Counted from the stretch's first letter, positions 1 to 8,378 are shown. The stretch is 57,396 bases of DNA from Pseudomonas fuscovaginae SE-1 (GCF_000364705.1 NZ_AQOH01000111.1:1-57396); one strand, 5' to 3'. Notes: generated from the sequence alone by a model not told the origin. Translations and numbers: made by a program.

Positions 1-98
1 TCAGCTCAAGAGCTCCACAGAGTCCCAGTTCAGCTCAAGAACTCTACAGACTCCCAGTTCAGCCCAGGAACGCCAAGGCCCCTGCCCAAGAGCTCCAC
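1..98. repeat. 29-bp tandem repeat downstream of a TonB receptor gene
   Basis: Two near-identical 29-bp units lie head to tail at 1-29 and 30-58, each beginning TCAGCTCAAGA. A third, degraded unit starts at 59, and the 12-mer CAAGAGCTCCAC at 7-18 recurs at 87-98. The array runs off the left window edge, so its full copy number cannot be seen. It lies just after the stop codon of the minus-strand receptor gene. No coding function is evident. Confidence 0.6.
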
Positions 99-108
99 CG
101 TGTCACGG

Positions 109-2229
109 TCAAAAGGTGTAGTCCGCCGTCACGAAGAACGAGCGCGGCTGCCCCAGGATCCATTGTTGACCATCATTGTATTGGCTTTGTGCATACTGGC
201 GGTCGAACAGGTTGTTCAATTGCAGGCCCAACGTGGTGTTGCGCATGGCTTTCCACGAGAGATTCGCATCGACCACGGTGTAGCTCGGCAACTCGGCACT
301 GTTGGCCAGGTCGGCATAACGGGCGTCGACGTAGCGCACGCCGGCACCGGCCTTCACACCCTCCGTAATTGCCTTGCTCAACCACAGGTTGGCGGTACGC
401 CGGGGCACATCCACCGGGCGGTTGCCGTCGCGGGACACGTAGACGCCGTCGACCTTCTGCTGGAAGTCATCGTACTGTGCCCGAACGATGGCGGCGTTGG
501 CCTGCAACTGCCAGTCGTGGGCCAGTTTCAGGTCGAGGCTGGCCTCCAGGCCGTCGGACGATTGCTGGCCGACCTGCAGTTTGTTCTGGGTATTGCTCGG
601 GTCGTCCGTCAGCAGCTTCTTCTTGACGATGTGATAGGCCGCCAGGGTCCATTCGCCGCGCTGGTCCCAGAACATCTGCTTGAGACCGACTTCGGTCTGC
701 TTCGCGGTGGACAGGTCGTATTGCTGCTGGCTCGGGCTCAGCGAGATCAGGCCGCCGACCCCGTCGGTGCTGGTGGCGTATTGGCCGTACAGCGAAGTGT
801 CCGGGGTCATGGCATACACCAGACCGACCTTCCAGTTGCTGCCGACCAGGCTCTTGTCGCTGTCGCTACCGTCGACCAGGTTGTCGCGATCGATGTGCAC
901 GAAATCCCGGCGCACGCCAGTCACCAGCGACCACTGCTCGTTCAGTTGGGTACGGTTTTCGGCGAAGACCGAGAACTGGCGCGTGGTGCTCTTGAACTGG
1001 TCGCGATAGAGACTGGCGCTGTCGAATGCGCCCGGTGTCGGGTGCTCGATATCGATCGGCTGGCCGGCCGGCAGCAGATCCTCGTACGGCGAGTTGTTGG
1101 CGAGCTTGAAGCGGATGCGGTTGACGTCGACCCCGGTCACCGTCTGGCTGTCGAGCCCGAACAGGTTGTGCTTGAAGGTGAAGTTCTGGCGGTCGCCGAC
1201 CTGCTCCTGGTTGTGGCCGATGCCGAGGAAACCGCTGCGAAGCAACTGCTGGCTGGCAGTGTCGAAGCTATAGTTCTCGGCGTTCTGCCAGCGGCGCCGG
1301 GCCTTGAGGTAATACAGCTCGTTGTTCGAGCTGACATTGTCGGAAATCTGCCATTCGGTGGTCAGGCGTGTCCACTGGTCGTTGTAGTGCTGGGTGTTGT
1401 TGCCAACGTTGTAGTTCTTCTCGCGCAGATGGCTCCGGTAGTGGCCGTTGATCAGCGGCACACCGAAATAGTTCATCGGCTGCTGGTCGCCATAGTCGTG
1501 GGCGAGGGTGAACACCAGGTTGTCATTGGCCTGCCAGCGCAGGGCAGCGCTGACGAAGTCGCTGGCGGAGTCGCCGCGATCCACCCAGCCGTTGCTGCGC
1601 AGGCGGTTGAGGTTGATCCGGTAGCTCAGGCTGTCGCTCAGCGAGCCGCCGCTGTCGAAGGCCTGTTGCTGGCTGTCTTGGGAGCCGTAGCCGAGGCGCA
1701 GGTGGTTTTCGATCTCGCCGGTGAACGGCTTTTTCGGAACGGTGTTGATCACCGCGCCGGTGGCACCCTCGCCATACAGCACCGAGGCCGGGCCGCGCAG
1801 CACATCCACGCGCTCGACCGACCAGGTGTCCACCGGGAAGGTCACGGTGCCCATGCCGGTGTACATCCGGTTACCGTCGTACAACTGCATCACCGAGCTC
1901 TGGCCGGTGAAACCGCGAGCCTGCAGCGAAGTGCCGCCGTCGCCCGGGGTACCGGTGCGACTGATGCCGGTGCTGCGCGAGACTGCGTCCTGTACGCTGG
2001 TGTCGCCCCGTTCGCGAATGCGCGTGCCGGTCAGGCTTTCGGTGCTGGCGGGGGTTTCCAGGGCGCTCAGGCCCAGGCGTGAACCGGCGCTGGTCGGCGT
2101 GTTCAGGTCGACGTCGTCGGTGTCGACGGCGGGCGCGGTGATGGTGCCGGTGGGCAGGGTCAGCGTGGCGTCCGCCTGGGCGTGATTGAACGCCAGCAGG
2201 CAGAGGCCGGACACGAGGTACTTGTTCAT
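109..2229 (-). CDS. TonB-dependent outer-membrane receptor, siderophore/metallophore type
   Basis: This is a 706-residue outer-membrane receptor that would import a metal-chelate complex using TonB energy. The start at 2229 gives a signal peptide (MNKYLVSGLCLLAF, then AQA-D). An upstream in-frame start at 2289 would add 20 non-signal residues and is rejected. The plug domain shows LQARGFTG and the typical VDVLRGPASVLYGEG stretch, and the barrel ends in aromatic FFVTADYTF. It is last in a minus-strand series of copper-type genes, but a palindromic Zur box lies between it and the PepSY gene, so zinc control is likely. A Zur-controlled receptor (PA2911) also neighbours the cob genes in P. aeruginosa, as I recall, which suggests orthology. 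The transported ligand cannot be read from the sequence. Confidence 0.9.
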   Translation of the reverse strand: MNKYLVSGLCLLAFNHAQADATLTLPTGTITAPAVDTDDVDLNTPTSAGSRLGLSALETPASTESLTGTRIRERGDTSVQDAVSRSTGISRTGTPGDGGTSLQARGFTGQSSVMQLYDGNRMYTGMGTVTFPVDTWSVERVDVLRGPASVLYGEGATGAVINTVPKKPFTGEIENHLRLGYGSQDSQQQAFDSGGSLSDSLSYRINLNRLRSNGWVDRGDSASDFVSAALRWQANDNLVFTLAHDYGDQQPMNYFGVPLINGHYRSHLREKNYNVGNNTQHYNDQWTRLTTEWQISDNVSSNNELYYLKARRRWQNAENYSFDTASQQLLRSGFLGIGHNQEQVGDRQNFTFKHNLFGLDSQTVTGVDVNRIRFKLANNSPYEDLLPAGQPIDIEHPTPGAFDSASLYRDQFKSTTRQFSVFAENRTQLNEQWSLVTGVRRDFVHIDRDNLVDGSDSDKSLVGSNWKVGLVYAMTPDTSLYGQYATSTDGVGGLISLSPSQQQYDLSTAKQTEVGLKQMFWDQRGEWTLAAYHIVKKKLLTDDPSNTQNKLQVGQQSSDGLEASLDLKLAHDWQLQANAAIVRAQYDDFQQKVDGVYVSRDGNRPVDVPRRTANLWLSKAITEGVKAGAGVRYVDARYADLANSAELPSYTVVDANLSWKAMRNTTLGLQLNNLFDRQYAQSQYNDGQQWILGQPRSFFVTADYTF

Positions 2230-2295
2230 CGGGGCAGTGAGTCGCTGTTCTTCGAAGGGGCCCGCGGCGTGTGACCGCGGGTCGGGCATCTTGCG

Positions 2296-2318
2296 ATATT
2301 GTTATAATATAACAATAT
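2296..2318. promoter_or_regulatory. Zur box (zinc uptake regulator operator)
   Basis: ATATTGTTATA and TATAACAATAT form a perfect inverted repeat, two 11-bp arms around one central base. The core GTTATAATATAAC matches the known gammaproteobacterial Zur consensus (GTTATANTATAAC). The box ends 67 bp upstream of the receptor start at 2229 and contains TATATT/TATTAT elements that could serve as its -10 region, so bound Zn-Zur would block initiation. It does not resemble a Fur box, which would carry GATAAT repeats. Confidence 0.85.
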
Positions 2319-2380
2319 TGACTGCAAGCGGATACCTTCCAAAGTCTATAGATCCCTCTACCTGGCGCATCTCGGGTTCT

Positions 2381-3763
2381 TCAGGCTGAAGGTGAGGCCG
2401 GTTCATGTTGACGACCCAGGCGCGACAGCAGCAGCTTGTCGAGCAGCCAGACCACGATCAGCGATGCCCCCACCAGCGGGAATAGAATCGCCAGCACCAG
2501 CATGACCAGCATCGCGCTTTTCCACCGTGGCAGGTCGTGACGCAGTGGCGGCACGCCCAGGCTGCCCTGCGGACGGCGCTTCCACCACATGACCAGGCCG
2601 CTGACCGAGCCGAGCAGGATCATCAGGCAGATCAGCAGGATCACGAGCTGGTTGATCGGGCCGAACAGCTTGCCCTCGTGCAGCATCACACCCATCTCGG
2701 TGGCCCGGGCGACATTGCCGTACTGCTGCCAGCGCACGTCGGCCAGGACCGTGCCGGTGTACTGGTCGACATGCAGGGTGGCATCGTTGCGCGGGTCGTC
2801 GGCGAACACGGCGATGGTGAAGACTCCTTCGGCGGTGGTCGGCAGGGTGATGCTGTAGCCGGGTTCGACCTGGCGCGCCGTGGCGATGTCGACCACCTGC
2901 TGCAGTTTCACGCCCGGTGCCGCCGGGCCGGCCGAGGCGCCGCCGTGGTGCATGTGCTCGGCATGGTCGCCGGACATCGGCATCGGTGTGTTCTCCATGG
3001 CCCAGGGCACGGTCTGGCGCGCGGCGGTGTTCAGGCTGCGGGCCTCGACGTCGGACTGGGGCATGTTGTTCCACATCGGATCGGGAAACTGGTTCCACAC
3101 CTCGGCGTATTGCTTGCCCCAGAAACCGGTCCAGGTCATGCCGCTGAGCAGCATCAACAGCAGCAGGATCGAGCCCCAGAAGCCGCTGACCGCGTGCAGG
3201 TCGCGCCACAGCAACCGCCCTCGGGCGCCCAGGCGCGGCCAGAGCACGCCGCCCGGGGAGCGACCGCGGGGCCACCAGAGGTAGACCCCGGACACCACCA
3301 GCATCACGCCCCAGCCGGCGGCCAGTTCCACCAGGCGGTCGCCGACGGTGCCGATCATCAGCTCGCCGTGCAGGGCGCGGGCAACGGCCTGCAGGTTGAG
3401 CTTGGCGTCCTGCTCGCCGAGCACGTTGCCGCGGTAGGGGTCGATGAACACGTTGAGTTCACGGCCGCTCTGGATCACCACGAACTGTGCGCTGCGTCCG
3501 GCGGCGGGCGGTGGCAGGTACTGCTTGATGCGTGCCTGTGGATAAGTGGCCTGAACCCGCTGCATCTGCTCGTCGGCGCTGATCAGGTGATGGCCGGGTT
3601 CGACCTTGAGCAGGTCGCCGTACATCAGCGGATCGAGCTGCGGCTTGAACAGGTAGATGATCCCGGTCAGGGCCAGCAGGATCATGAATGGGGCGACGAA
3701 CAGCCCGGCGTAGAAATGCCAGCGCCAGGCGAGGTTGTAGAACGAGATTTTCGGTTGGCTCAT
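2381..3763 (-). CDS. PepSY-associated transmembrane protein with Met/His-rich loop
   Basis: This 460-residue inner-membrane protein belongs to the PepSY-TM family (PiuB-like), often found beside TonB receptors and thought to help metal reduction or release. The start at 3763 is preceded by GGAG and begins MSQPKISFYNLAWRWH. The first membrane helix is GLFVAPFMILLALTGIIYLF, with further helices near residues 190, 240, 385 and 430. The periplasmic part between helices carries TPMPMSGDHAEHMHHGG, a Met/His cluster expected to bind copper or zinc. It lies downstream of the OprC-like gene with a REPIN between them and upstream of the Zur-controlled receptor. The exact biochemical role of the family is not settled. 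Confidence 0.85.
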   Translation of the reverse strand: MSQPKISFYNLAWRWHFYAGLFVAPFMILLALTGIIYLFKPQLDPLMYGDLLKVEPGHHLISADEQMQRVQATYPQARIKQYLPPPAAGRSAQFVVIQSGRELNVFIDPYRGNVLGEQDAKLNLQAVARALHGELMIGTVGDRLVELAAGWGVMLVVSGVYLWWPRGRSPGGVLWPRLGARGRLLWRDLHAVSGFWGSILLLLMLLSGMTWTGFWGKQYAEVWNQFPDPMWNNMPQSDVEARSLNTAARQTVPWAMENTPMPMSGDHAEHMHHGGASAGPAAPGVKLQQVVDIATARQVEPGYSITLPTTAEGVFTIAVFADDPRNDATLHVDQYTGTVLADVRWQQYGNVARATEMGVMLHEGKLFGPINQLVILLICLMILLGSVSGLVMWWKRRPQGSLGVPPLRHDLPRWKSAMLVMLVLAILFPLVGASLIVVWLLDKLLLSRLGRQHEPASPSA

Positions 3764-3820
3764 GGGAGCGCTCCGCAAGGTTTGATGGTTCGAATGTCGG
3801 GTATGCGCAATCCCTCTTCC

Positions 3821-3913
3821 GTGGGAGCCGGCTTGCTGGCGATGGCTGCCGCATGAGCGCCACCGGTCTATTGATGGCCGCCTTCGGCGGATCGCCAGCA
3901 AGCCGGCGCCCAC
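3821..3913. repeat. REPIN (inverted pair of REP sequences)
   Basis: GTGGGAGCCGGCTTGCTGG begins at 3821 and its near-exact inverse, CCAGCAAGCCGGCGCCCAC, ends at 3913, with about 47 bp between the arms. This is the structure of the REP doublets (REPINs) dispersed between genes in the P. fluorescens group and mobilised by RAYT transposases. It sits in the oprC-PepSY gap and could form a large hairpin that stabilises or ends the upstream mRNA. Confidence 0.85.
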
Positions 3914-3936
3914 AGGGGGGGAGTCGGTGATGTTCT

Positions 3937-6066
3937 TTAGAAGGCCATGTCCACCTTGGTCCAGAAGGTCCGTCCCGGTTCGCTGATCGCCCGCGGGTCA
4001 TTGGCCGGGTAGCCGAAGCCGGCGTTGCCCGCCAGGTTCAGGTGCTCGGCATAGGCCTTGTTGAACAGGTTGTCGACGCCGGTGCTGAGCTTCAGGTGCT
4101 GGTTGATCCGGTACGCGCCGTTGAGGGAGAACACGCCGAACCCGGCACTCTTCGAGAAGTCCTTGCCGACCACGTTGCCCTTGTTCTGGTCGATACGGTT
4201 CTGCGCCGCGACCACCCGCCACAAGGCGCCGGCACTCCAGTCATCCTCGCTGTAGGTCAGGCCGAAGCGGCTGTCGAGCGGCGGGATCTGCGGCAGGGCC
4301 TTGCCGTCGCTGCTGTTCTTGCCCCAGGCATAGGCCAGGCTCGCGTCGGCTTTCCAGTTCGAGGTCAAGGCGTAGGCCGCACCCAGTTCGCCGCCCATGA
4401 TCCGTGCGTCGACGTTCCGGGCCTGGGAGGTCATGCCCATCATCCCCGGCTGGTAGTCGAACAGGATGAAGTCGCGCACCTGGCCGACATAACCCGAGGC
4501 CCAGGCTTCCAGGTCGGCGGTCTTGTACTGCACGCCGAAGTCCAGTTGCGTGGTCTTCTCTGGCTTGATCGCATCGAAGGCGTTGAGAGAACCGGCCGGG
4601 CCGCTGTTCGGCGAGAACAGCTCCCAATAGTCCGGGAAGCGCTCGGCATGGCCGAGGCCGGCATAGAGCGTGGCCGGTGTCTCGGCCAGGTCGTGCTCGT
4701 AACGGGCGAAACCGCTGGGCAGAGTGTCGGCACGGGTGTCGTTGGCGGTCGGGTTGGCCCTGGCAGTCATGCCGGAGCCGAGGCTCTGGCGCGAGTCCCG
4801 GGCCGAGGCGCGGTCCAGCCGTGCGCCGGTGATCAGGCGATCACGTTCGGCGGCGTACCAGGTCAGCTCGCCGAACACGCCGTAGTTGTGGAAGTCGGCG
4901 TCCTTGACCCGTGGCAAGTCCTTGTAGGTGTCGATGCCCATGCTGCTGCGCTGGCGGTGTTCATTGGTCTGGGCATCGAGGCCGCCGATCAGTTGCCAGT
5001 CGGCCCAGTGCCAGGTGGCCTTGATCCGCGCGCCGAGGGTCCGGCGGTCGACGTTGGAGGCCATGGGGCCGGCCATCATCCCGGTGCCGGACGGCTGGCG
5101 CAGCGTGTAGTTGTCCATCACATGGTCGGCGTAGTTGTAGTAGACCTGGGCCTCGAGCTTGTCGAGTACCTCGCCGATATTCGATTTCTCGAAGCGCAGG
5201 CCGAGGCTTTCACGCTTGAACTGCGCGCCATCCATGCCGCGCCCGGCGTAGCGGGCCTCGCCGTCGCCCTTGCCGGCGGTGAGCTCCAGCAGGGTGTCGG
5301 CGTCCGGGGTCCAGCCGAGGGCGACATCGCCGTTCCACTTGTCGTAGCGCGAGGCCACGGTGTCGTTGTGGCCGTCCCTGTAGTCGTCGGCGTGGGCCTG
5401 GTTGCCGATCACCCGGATGTAGCCGAGCGGGCCACCTGCGGCGGCATCCACCAGCTTGTCGAAGCGACCGTTGGAGCCGGCCAGGAGGCTGGCGTTGATC
5501 CGGCTGCCAAGCTCGCCGAAGTGTTCCGGCTCGCGGTCGAAGAGGATCGTTCCGGCGGAGGCGCCAGGGCCCCAGAGCACGGTTTGCGGGCCCTTGATCA
5601 CGGTCAGCTTGTCGTAGGTTTCCGGCGCGATGTAGGACGTCGGCGCGTCCATCCGGCCGGGGCAGGCGCCGAGCATCATGCTGCCATTGGTGAGAATGTT
5701 CAGGCGCGAACCGAACATCCCGCGCAGCACCGGGTCGCCGTTGGTGCCGCCATTGCGTACCAGGGCGAAGCCGGGGATGGTCTTGAGGTAGTCGCCGCCA
5801 TCGCTGGCCGGTACCGGCTGGCGTGGGTCCTTGGGGTTGGTGATGACCGTCAGCGGTGAACTGGGAGCGACGGCGGTGATCACGGTCGGGCTGATTTCCC
5901 GGGCGTGCTGTTCGTGGTTGTCGGTGTCATCGGCGGCGAAAGCCGTGGGCACCAGCAGAGCCCCGCACATCAGCGTGGTAGCCTGGCGCAGGCTCAGGCG
6001 CAGCGCGTACGGGGCGAAAGGGTTTTCCGCCCGCGCAGCGCGCAGGCGAGTCTTTGCAATGGACAT
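3937..6066 (-). CDS. oprC: TonB-dependent copper receptor, OprC/NosA type
   Basis: This 709-residue outer-membrane receptor is assigned to OprC, which binds and imports copper. The ATG at 6066 is chosen because it gives a long Pseudomonas-type signal region ending VPTAFAADDTDNHEQH; the frame stays open upstream but codes nothing signal-like. The plug contains MLGACPGRMDAPTSYI, with the CxxxM copper-binding motif known from OprC, followed by KGPQTVLWGPGASAG. The barrel ends in WTKVDMAF. It is followed by PepSY and preceded 47 bp upstream by a DUF2946 gene, as expected for a copper-uptake operon. OprC is copper-repressed in P. aeruginosa; no operator was recognised here. Confidence 0.92.
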   Translation of the reverse strand: MSIAKTRLRAARAENPFAPYALRLSLRQATTLMCGALLVPTAFAADDTDNHEQHAREISPTVITAVAPSSPLTVITNPKDPRQPVPASDGGDYLKTIPGFALVRNGGTNGDPVLRGMFGSRLNILTNGSMMLGACPGRMDAPTSYIAPETYDKLTVIKGPQTVLWGPGASAGTILFDREPEHFGELGSRINASLLAGSNGRFDKLVDAAAGGPLGYIRVIGNQAHADDYRDGHNDTVASRYDKWNGDVALGWTPDADTLLELTAGKGDGEARYAGRGMDGAQFKRESLGLRFEKSNIGEVLDKLEAQVYYNYADHVMDNYTLRQPSGTGMMAGPMASNVDRRTLGARIKATWHWADWQLIGGLDAQTNEHRQRSSMGIDTYKDLPRVKDADFHNYGVFGELTWYAAERDRLITGARLDRASARDSRQSLGSGMTARANPTANDTRADTLPSGFARYEHDLAETPATLYAGLGHAERFPDYWELFSPNSGPAGSLNAFDAIKPEKTTQLDFGVQYKTADLEAWASGYVGQVRDFILFDYQPGMMGMTSQARNVDARIMGGELGAAYALTSNWKADASLAYAWGKNSSDGKALPQIPPLDSRFGLTYSEDDWSAGALWRVVAAQNRIDQNKGNVVGKDFSKSAGFGVFSLNGAYRINQHLKLSTGVDNLFNKAYAEHLNLAGNAGFGYPANDPRAISEPGRTFWTKVDMAF

Positions 6067-6113
6067 AGGGGTTCCATCATTCAAGCGAATACAACACGGC
6101 CACCGCGCTCTGG

Positions 6114-6581
6114 CTACAGGGCGGTCAAGCCGGGTGAGAGATATGTCGTTGCCTGATGGACGGCTGGTGGCGCGCGGGTGCGGGCGCCGGGGAAGATGCT
6201 CTGGCGGGCATGGCCCAGGCGGGTTCGGGAGTCGACCGTGGGGGTTGGCCGAGGACCGTCGAGGGCGGCTAAGCTGGGGGACAGCGGCAGTGCCGGGCAA
6301 CTGAACAGCAGACTGCAGTAGCCGCATTTTTCCCAGAGTGCATGGTGTTCGGCGCTATTACCGTGGTGCTCGCTGGCGTCTTGCCCGAGCCGTGCGCCAT
6401 GGTGACCGGGCATGTCCATGGGCATTGCCATGTTCATCGCCATCGACATGGCGTGCCGATCCATCGGCATCGCCTGGGATATCAGCGGACCGATAAAGAT
6501 CATCAGCATGGCGAACAGGCTCAGCCAACTGCCGCGTACCTGAGTGCGGGAGTGGCTGGATCTGCTGCGGCGAGCGCGCAT
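6114..6581 (-). CDS. DUF2946 family protein (Met/His-rich, copper-associated)
   Basis: This small, probably exported protein starts at the ATG at 6581; an in-frame TTG three codons upstream is possible. After a basic N-terminus comes one hydrophobic segment (WLSLFAMLMIFIGPLI), then a cluster rich in Met and His (MDRHAMSMAMNMAMPMD, HHG, EHHG). The family-typical cysteine motif WEKCGYCSLLFSCPAL follows. Such residues suit soft-metal binding. It begins 21 bp after the copper chaperone gene and precedes oprC by 47 bp, so co-transcription is likely. The family has no proven function. Confidence 0.8.
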   Translation of the reverse strand: MRARRSRSSHSRTQVRGSWLSLFAMLMIFIGPLISQAMPMDRHAMSMAMNMAMPMDMPGHHGARLGQDASEHHGNSAEHHALWEKCGYCSLLFSCPALPLSPSLAALDGPRPTPTVDSRTRLGHARQSIFPGARTRAPPAVHQATTYLSPGLTAL

Positions 6582-6602
6582 GGGGTGCAACGGAGCCGAG
6601 GC

Positions 6603-7085
6603 TTACTGGGCGTGCATGTGCATCTTGTCCGTGGCGGCGGGCGGTTGCTTCTGTACCGAGACGTCGACGGTAACCGTGCCGGCCTTCTCGAAGTGCAGGG
6701 TCAGCGGGAAGTGCTGGCCGTCGCGCAGCAGGCTGCGGTCGCGCAGGTCGAGCAGCATCACATGGTAGGCCATGGGCGCGAACTTCACTTCACCCTGGGG
6801 CGGAACGGTGACGTCCGGCACCTGTTGCATCTTCATCAGGTTCGCCTGCATCACATGCTCGTGCAGTTCGGCCTTGCCGGCGATGGGGCTGTCGACGCCG
6901 GTCAGGCGGTCAGCCGTCGCTCCCCGGTTTTGCAGGGTGAAATAGGCCGCCACGGTGGGGGCATTGGGGGGCAGTTCCTGGGACCAGGGGTGGTCGATCC
7001 GTAACTCGCCGACGGTGAATTCGTGGGCATGGGCAAAACCGACGGGCAGCAGCAACGCGGCCAGAAGCAGGGCATTCTTGAGCAT
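6603..7085 (-). CDS. Periplasmic copper chaperone, PCu(A)C family
   Basis: This is a 160-residue periplasmic Cu(I) chaperone of the PCu(A)C (DUF461) family. The start at 7085 has GGAG at 7093-7096 upstream and gives a clean signal peptide ending FAHAHEF. The family copper site H(M)-X-M-X-HXM can be traced in HEHVMQANLMKM followed by MAYHVML. A Met/His-rich tail (DKMHMHAQ) adds a second possible copper site, as in longer members. In other bacteria these proteins deliver copper to cytochrome oxidase. Here the neighbours (DUF2946, oprC) point to passing on copper after uptake. Confidence 0.9.
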   Translation of the reverse strand: MLKNALLLAALLLPVGFAHAHEFTVGELRIDHPWSQELPPNAPTVAAYFTLQNRGATADRLTGVDSPIAGKAELHEHVMQANLMKMQQVPDVTVPPQGEVKFAPMAYHVMLLDLRDRSLLRDGQHFPLTLHFEKAGTVTVDVSVQKQPPAATDKMHMHAQ

Positions 7086-7133
7086 GGGAGTTCTCCATAA
7101 CGATTCAAAACGCATAGGGGGGGCGAATGTGAG

Positions 7134-7538
7134 TCAGACCGCTGGAGAGGCTCGGGGATTGAGTGAGGGCCATTGCTGGCGAGGTGTCGGAGAGTCGACC
7201 GGGAGGGCGGCGGGGAGCGGGTTACTTTCGGTCGGCGCGAGTGCGAGTTGTGGCACATGGCCGGGCAAGGCCACGAGTGGCGCCGAGCCGGAGCAGCACC
7301 AGCAATGCTGCATGTTGGAGTGGTCATCGCCCTGGGGCGCTTTCTGCTCCAGCTTGCCGATGACGGTGGCGACCAGCTTGGTGCCGCTGGCCGAGCAGAA
7401 ACTGCCCCAGAGCAGTTGTTCGGAGACGGAGCGATCCGCCGCCGGCGCCATGCTCCCGGAAATCGGCATGGCAAGCAGGTTGAACAGCACTGCGAGGCAG
7501 GCGATCCAGTGAGCTGCGGCGAGCCGTTGTCGGGACAT
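7134..7538 (-). CDS. DUF2946 family protein, first gene of the copper operon
   Basis: This 134-residue protein has an N-terminal hydrophobic signal/anchor (HWIACLAVLFNLLAMPI) and the DUF2946 cysteine motif in the form MQHCWCCSG after a polar segment. A second, different member of the family lies two genes downstream, so the operon carries a pair. It is first on the minus strand, about 48 bp before the copper chaperone, and the promoter should lie in the 7539-7700 gap. The function is unknown. Metal handling is inferred from the neighbours and the Cys/His/Met content. Confidence 0.75.
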   Translation of the reverse strand: MSRQRLAAAHWIACLAVLFNLLAMPISGSMAPAADRSVSEQLLWGSFCSASGTKLVATVIGKLEQKAPQGDDHSNMQHCWCCSGSAPLVALPGHVPQLALAPTESNPLPAALPVDSPTPRQQWPSLNPRASPAV

Positions 7539-7700
7539 GGAAGGGTTTCCGTCGGATGTTTCAAACCGGTGGGTTATTTAGCCTGAACGTCCTGCATAAG
7601 TAAAAGCACGGGCTGCGGTGTAAGGTCGCAATGGCTTGCAGGTCGTTCACCCCAGGTGTCTTTGTCAAGCGTAGCAGGCATGGCGTGGCGAGGACGTCGA
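7539..7700. other. Gap between copper operon and toxin-antitoxin module
   Basis: No gene is evident. The minus strand carries TTGACA (complement of 7669-7674), a possible -35 element for the copper operon, but no matching -10 at normal spacing was found. No convincing CueR- or CopR-type dyad was recognised. Frames here are short shadows of neighbouring genes. Confidence 0.4.
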
Positions 7701-8024
7701 TCAGTTGAGGGGAACGCTGTGTACTTCGATATTGACGCCCAGTGCGGTGCGTATGACGGCGAAGATGGCGGCCAGGTTGTCCATGCTCGGGTTGCCGTTG
7801 GCTGACAGCATCCGATGCAGGCTTTTGCTGGGCTTGTCGGTTTCCCGTGCGAGTCCTTCGAAGCCGACGGTGGCGTTGACCAGGTCGCGCAGTATGACCC
7901 GGGCCATTTCCGGCTCGCCATTGAGAAACAGGCTGGCGGCTTCATCGAGCAGTGCCTCGGCGAAGGCTGGATCGCGTTGCGCCCTGTCGGCGATGGTTTG
8001 CTTGAAACTGCGGCTCAGCGCCAT
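7701..8024 (-). CDS. Type II antitoxin, HI1420/HigA-like
   Basis: This 107-residue protein is the probable antidote of the toxin encoded 5 bp upstream. The N-terminal half is an acidic helical region (DPAFAEALLDEAASLFL). The C-terminal half is a helix-turn-helix, LARETDKPSKSLHRMLS followed by NPSMDNLAAIFAVIRTALGV, typical of the HI1420 family. It should neutralise the toxin and repress the shared promoter. The toxin-first order is normal for this family. An incoming module is plausible but not shown by base composition. Confidence 0.85.
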   Translation of the reverse strand: MALSRSFKQTIADRAQRDPAFAEALLDEAASLFLNGEPEMARVILRDLVNATVGFEGLARETDKPSKSLHRMLSANGNPSMDNLAAIFAVIRTALGVNIEVHSVPLN

Positions 8025-8029
8025 GGGGT

Positions 8030-8365
8030 CTACCTCGTTTGCGATTCTGTGCGTTTGCGGCGTTTGTACTCTGCCACCAACTGCCTGGCCTGCTGGATAT
8101 CCCTTTTCTGGGTCGACTTGTTACCTCCGCCAAACAGGATGATCAAGCGTGTGCCCTCGCGTATGAGGTAGATCCTGTAGCCCGGCCCCCAGTCGATACG
8201 GTACTCCCCGAGTCCGTCCAGCCACTTGCTGTTCGAGGTGTTACCCATCTCCAGCCGAAGCAGGGCGGTGGAAACCTTGGCGGCCGCTTGCACATCCAGT
8301 GAAGCGAACCAGCGTTCGAACGGATTGCAGTGGTTGTCCCGCACATATTCTTCGAGGTTGATCAT
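8030..8365 (-). CDS. Type II toxin, RelE/ParE superfamily (HI1419-like)
   Basis: This 111-residue basic protein matches the 'addiction module killer protein' group of the RelE/ParE fold. Its characteristic stretches are LEMGNTSNSKWLDGLGEYRID, GYRIYLIREG and LFGGGNKSTQKRDIQQA. RelE-like members usually cleave mRNA on the ribosome. The gene is first in the pair and is followed after 5 bp by the antitoxin. The start ATG at 8365 is preceded by only a weak ribosome-binding site, which might limit toxin output. Which target it has cannot be told from the sequence. Confidence 0.85.
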   Translation of the reverse strand: MINLEEYVRDNHCNPFERWFASLDVQAAAKVSTALLRLEMGNTSNSKWLDGLGEYRIDWGPGYRIYLIREGTRLIILFGGGNKSTQKRDIQQARQLVAEYKRRKRTESQTR

Positions 8366-8378
8366 CCCTGCTCTAAAG

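Noticed and set aside
1..98. CRISPR array at the window start
   Set aside because: The 29-bp units are directly adjacent with no unique spacers, and no cas gene is in the window.
100..2082. Long open frame on the plus strand opposite the TonB receptor gene
   Set aside because: It is the antisense shadow of a high-GC gene: low-complexity Val/Ala/Gly/Gln-rich translation, no domain, while the minus strand has a complete receptor. The same reasoning removes long antisense frames at 4042-5859, 16753-19500, 20990-22849, 35819-37477 and 51627-54134.
2296..2318. Fur box reading of the palindrome
   Set aside because: Fur sites carry GATAATGATAATC-type hexamers; this palindrome has the GTTATA-TATAAC core of Zur instead.
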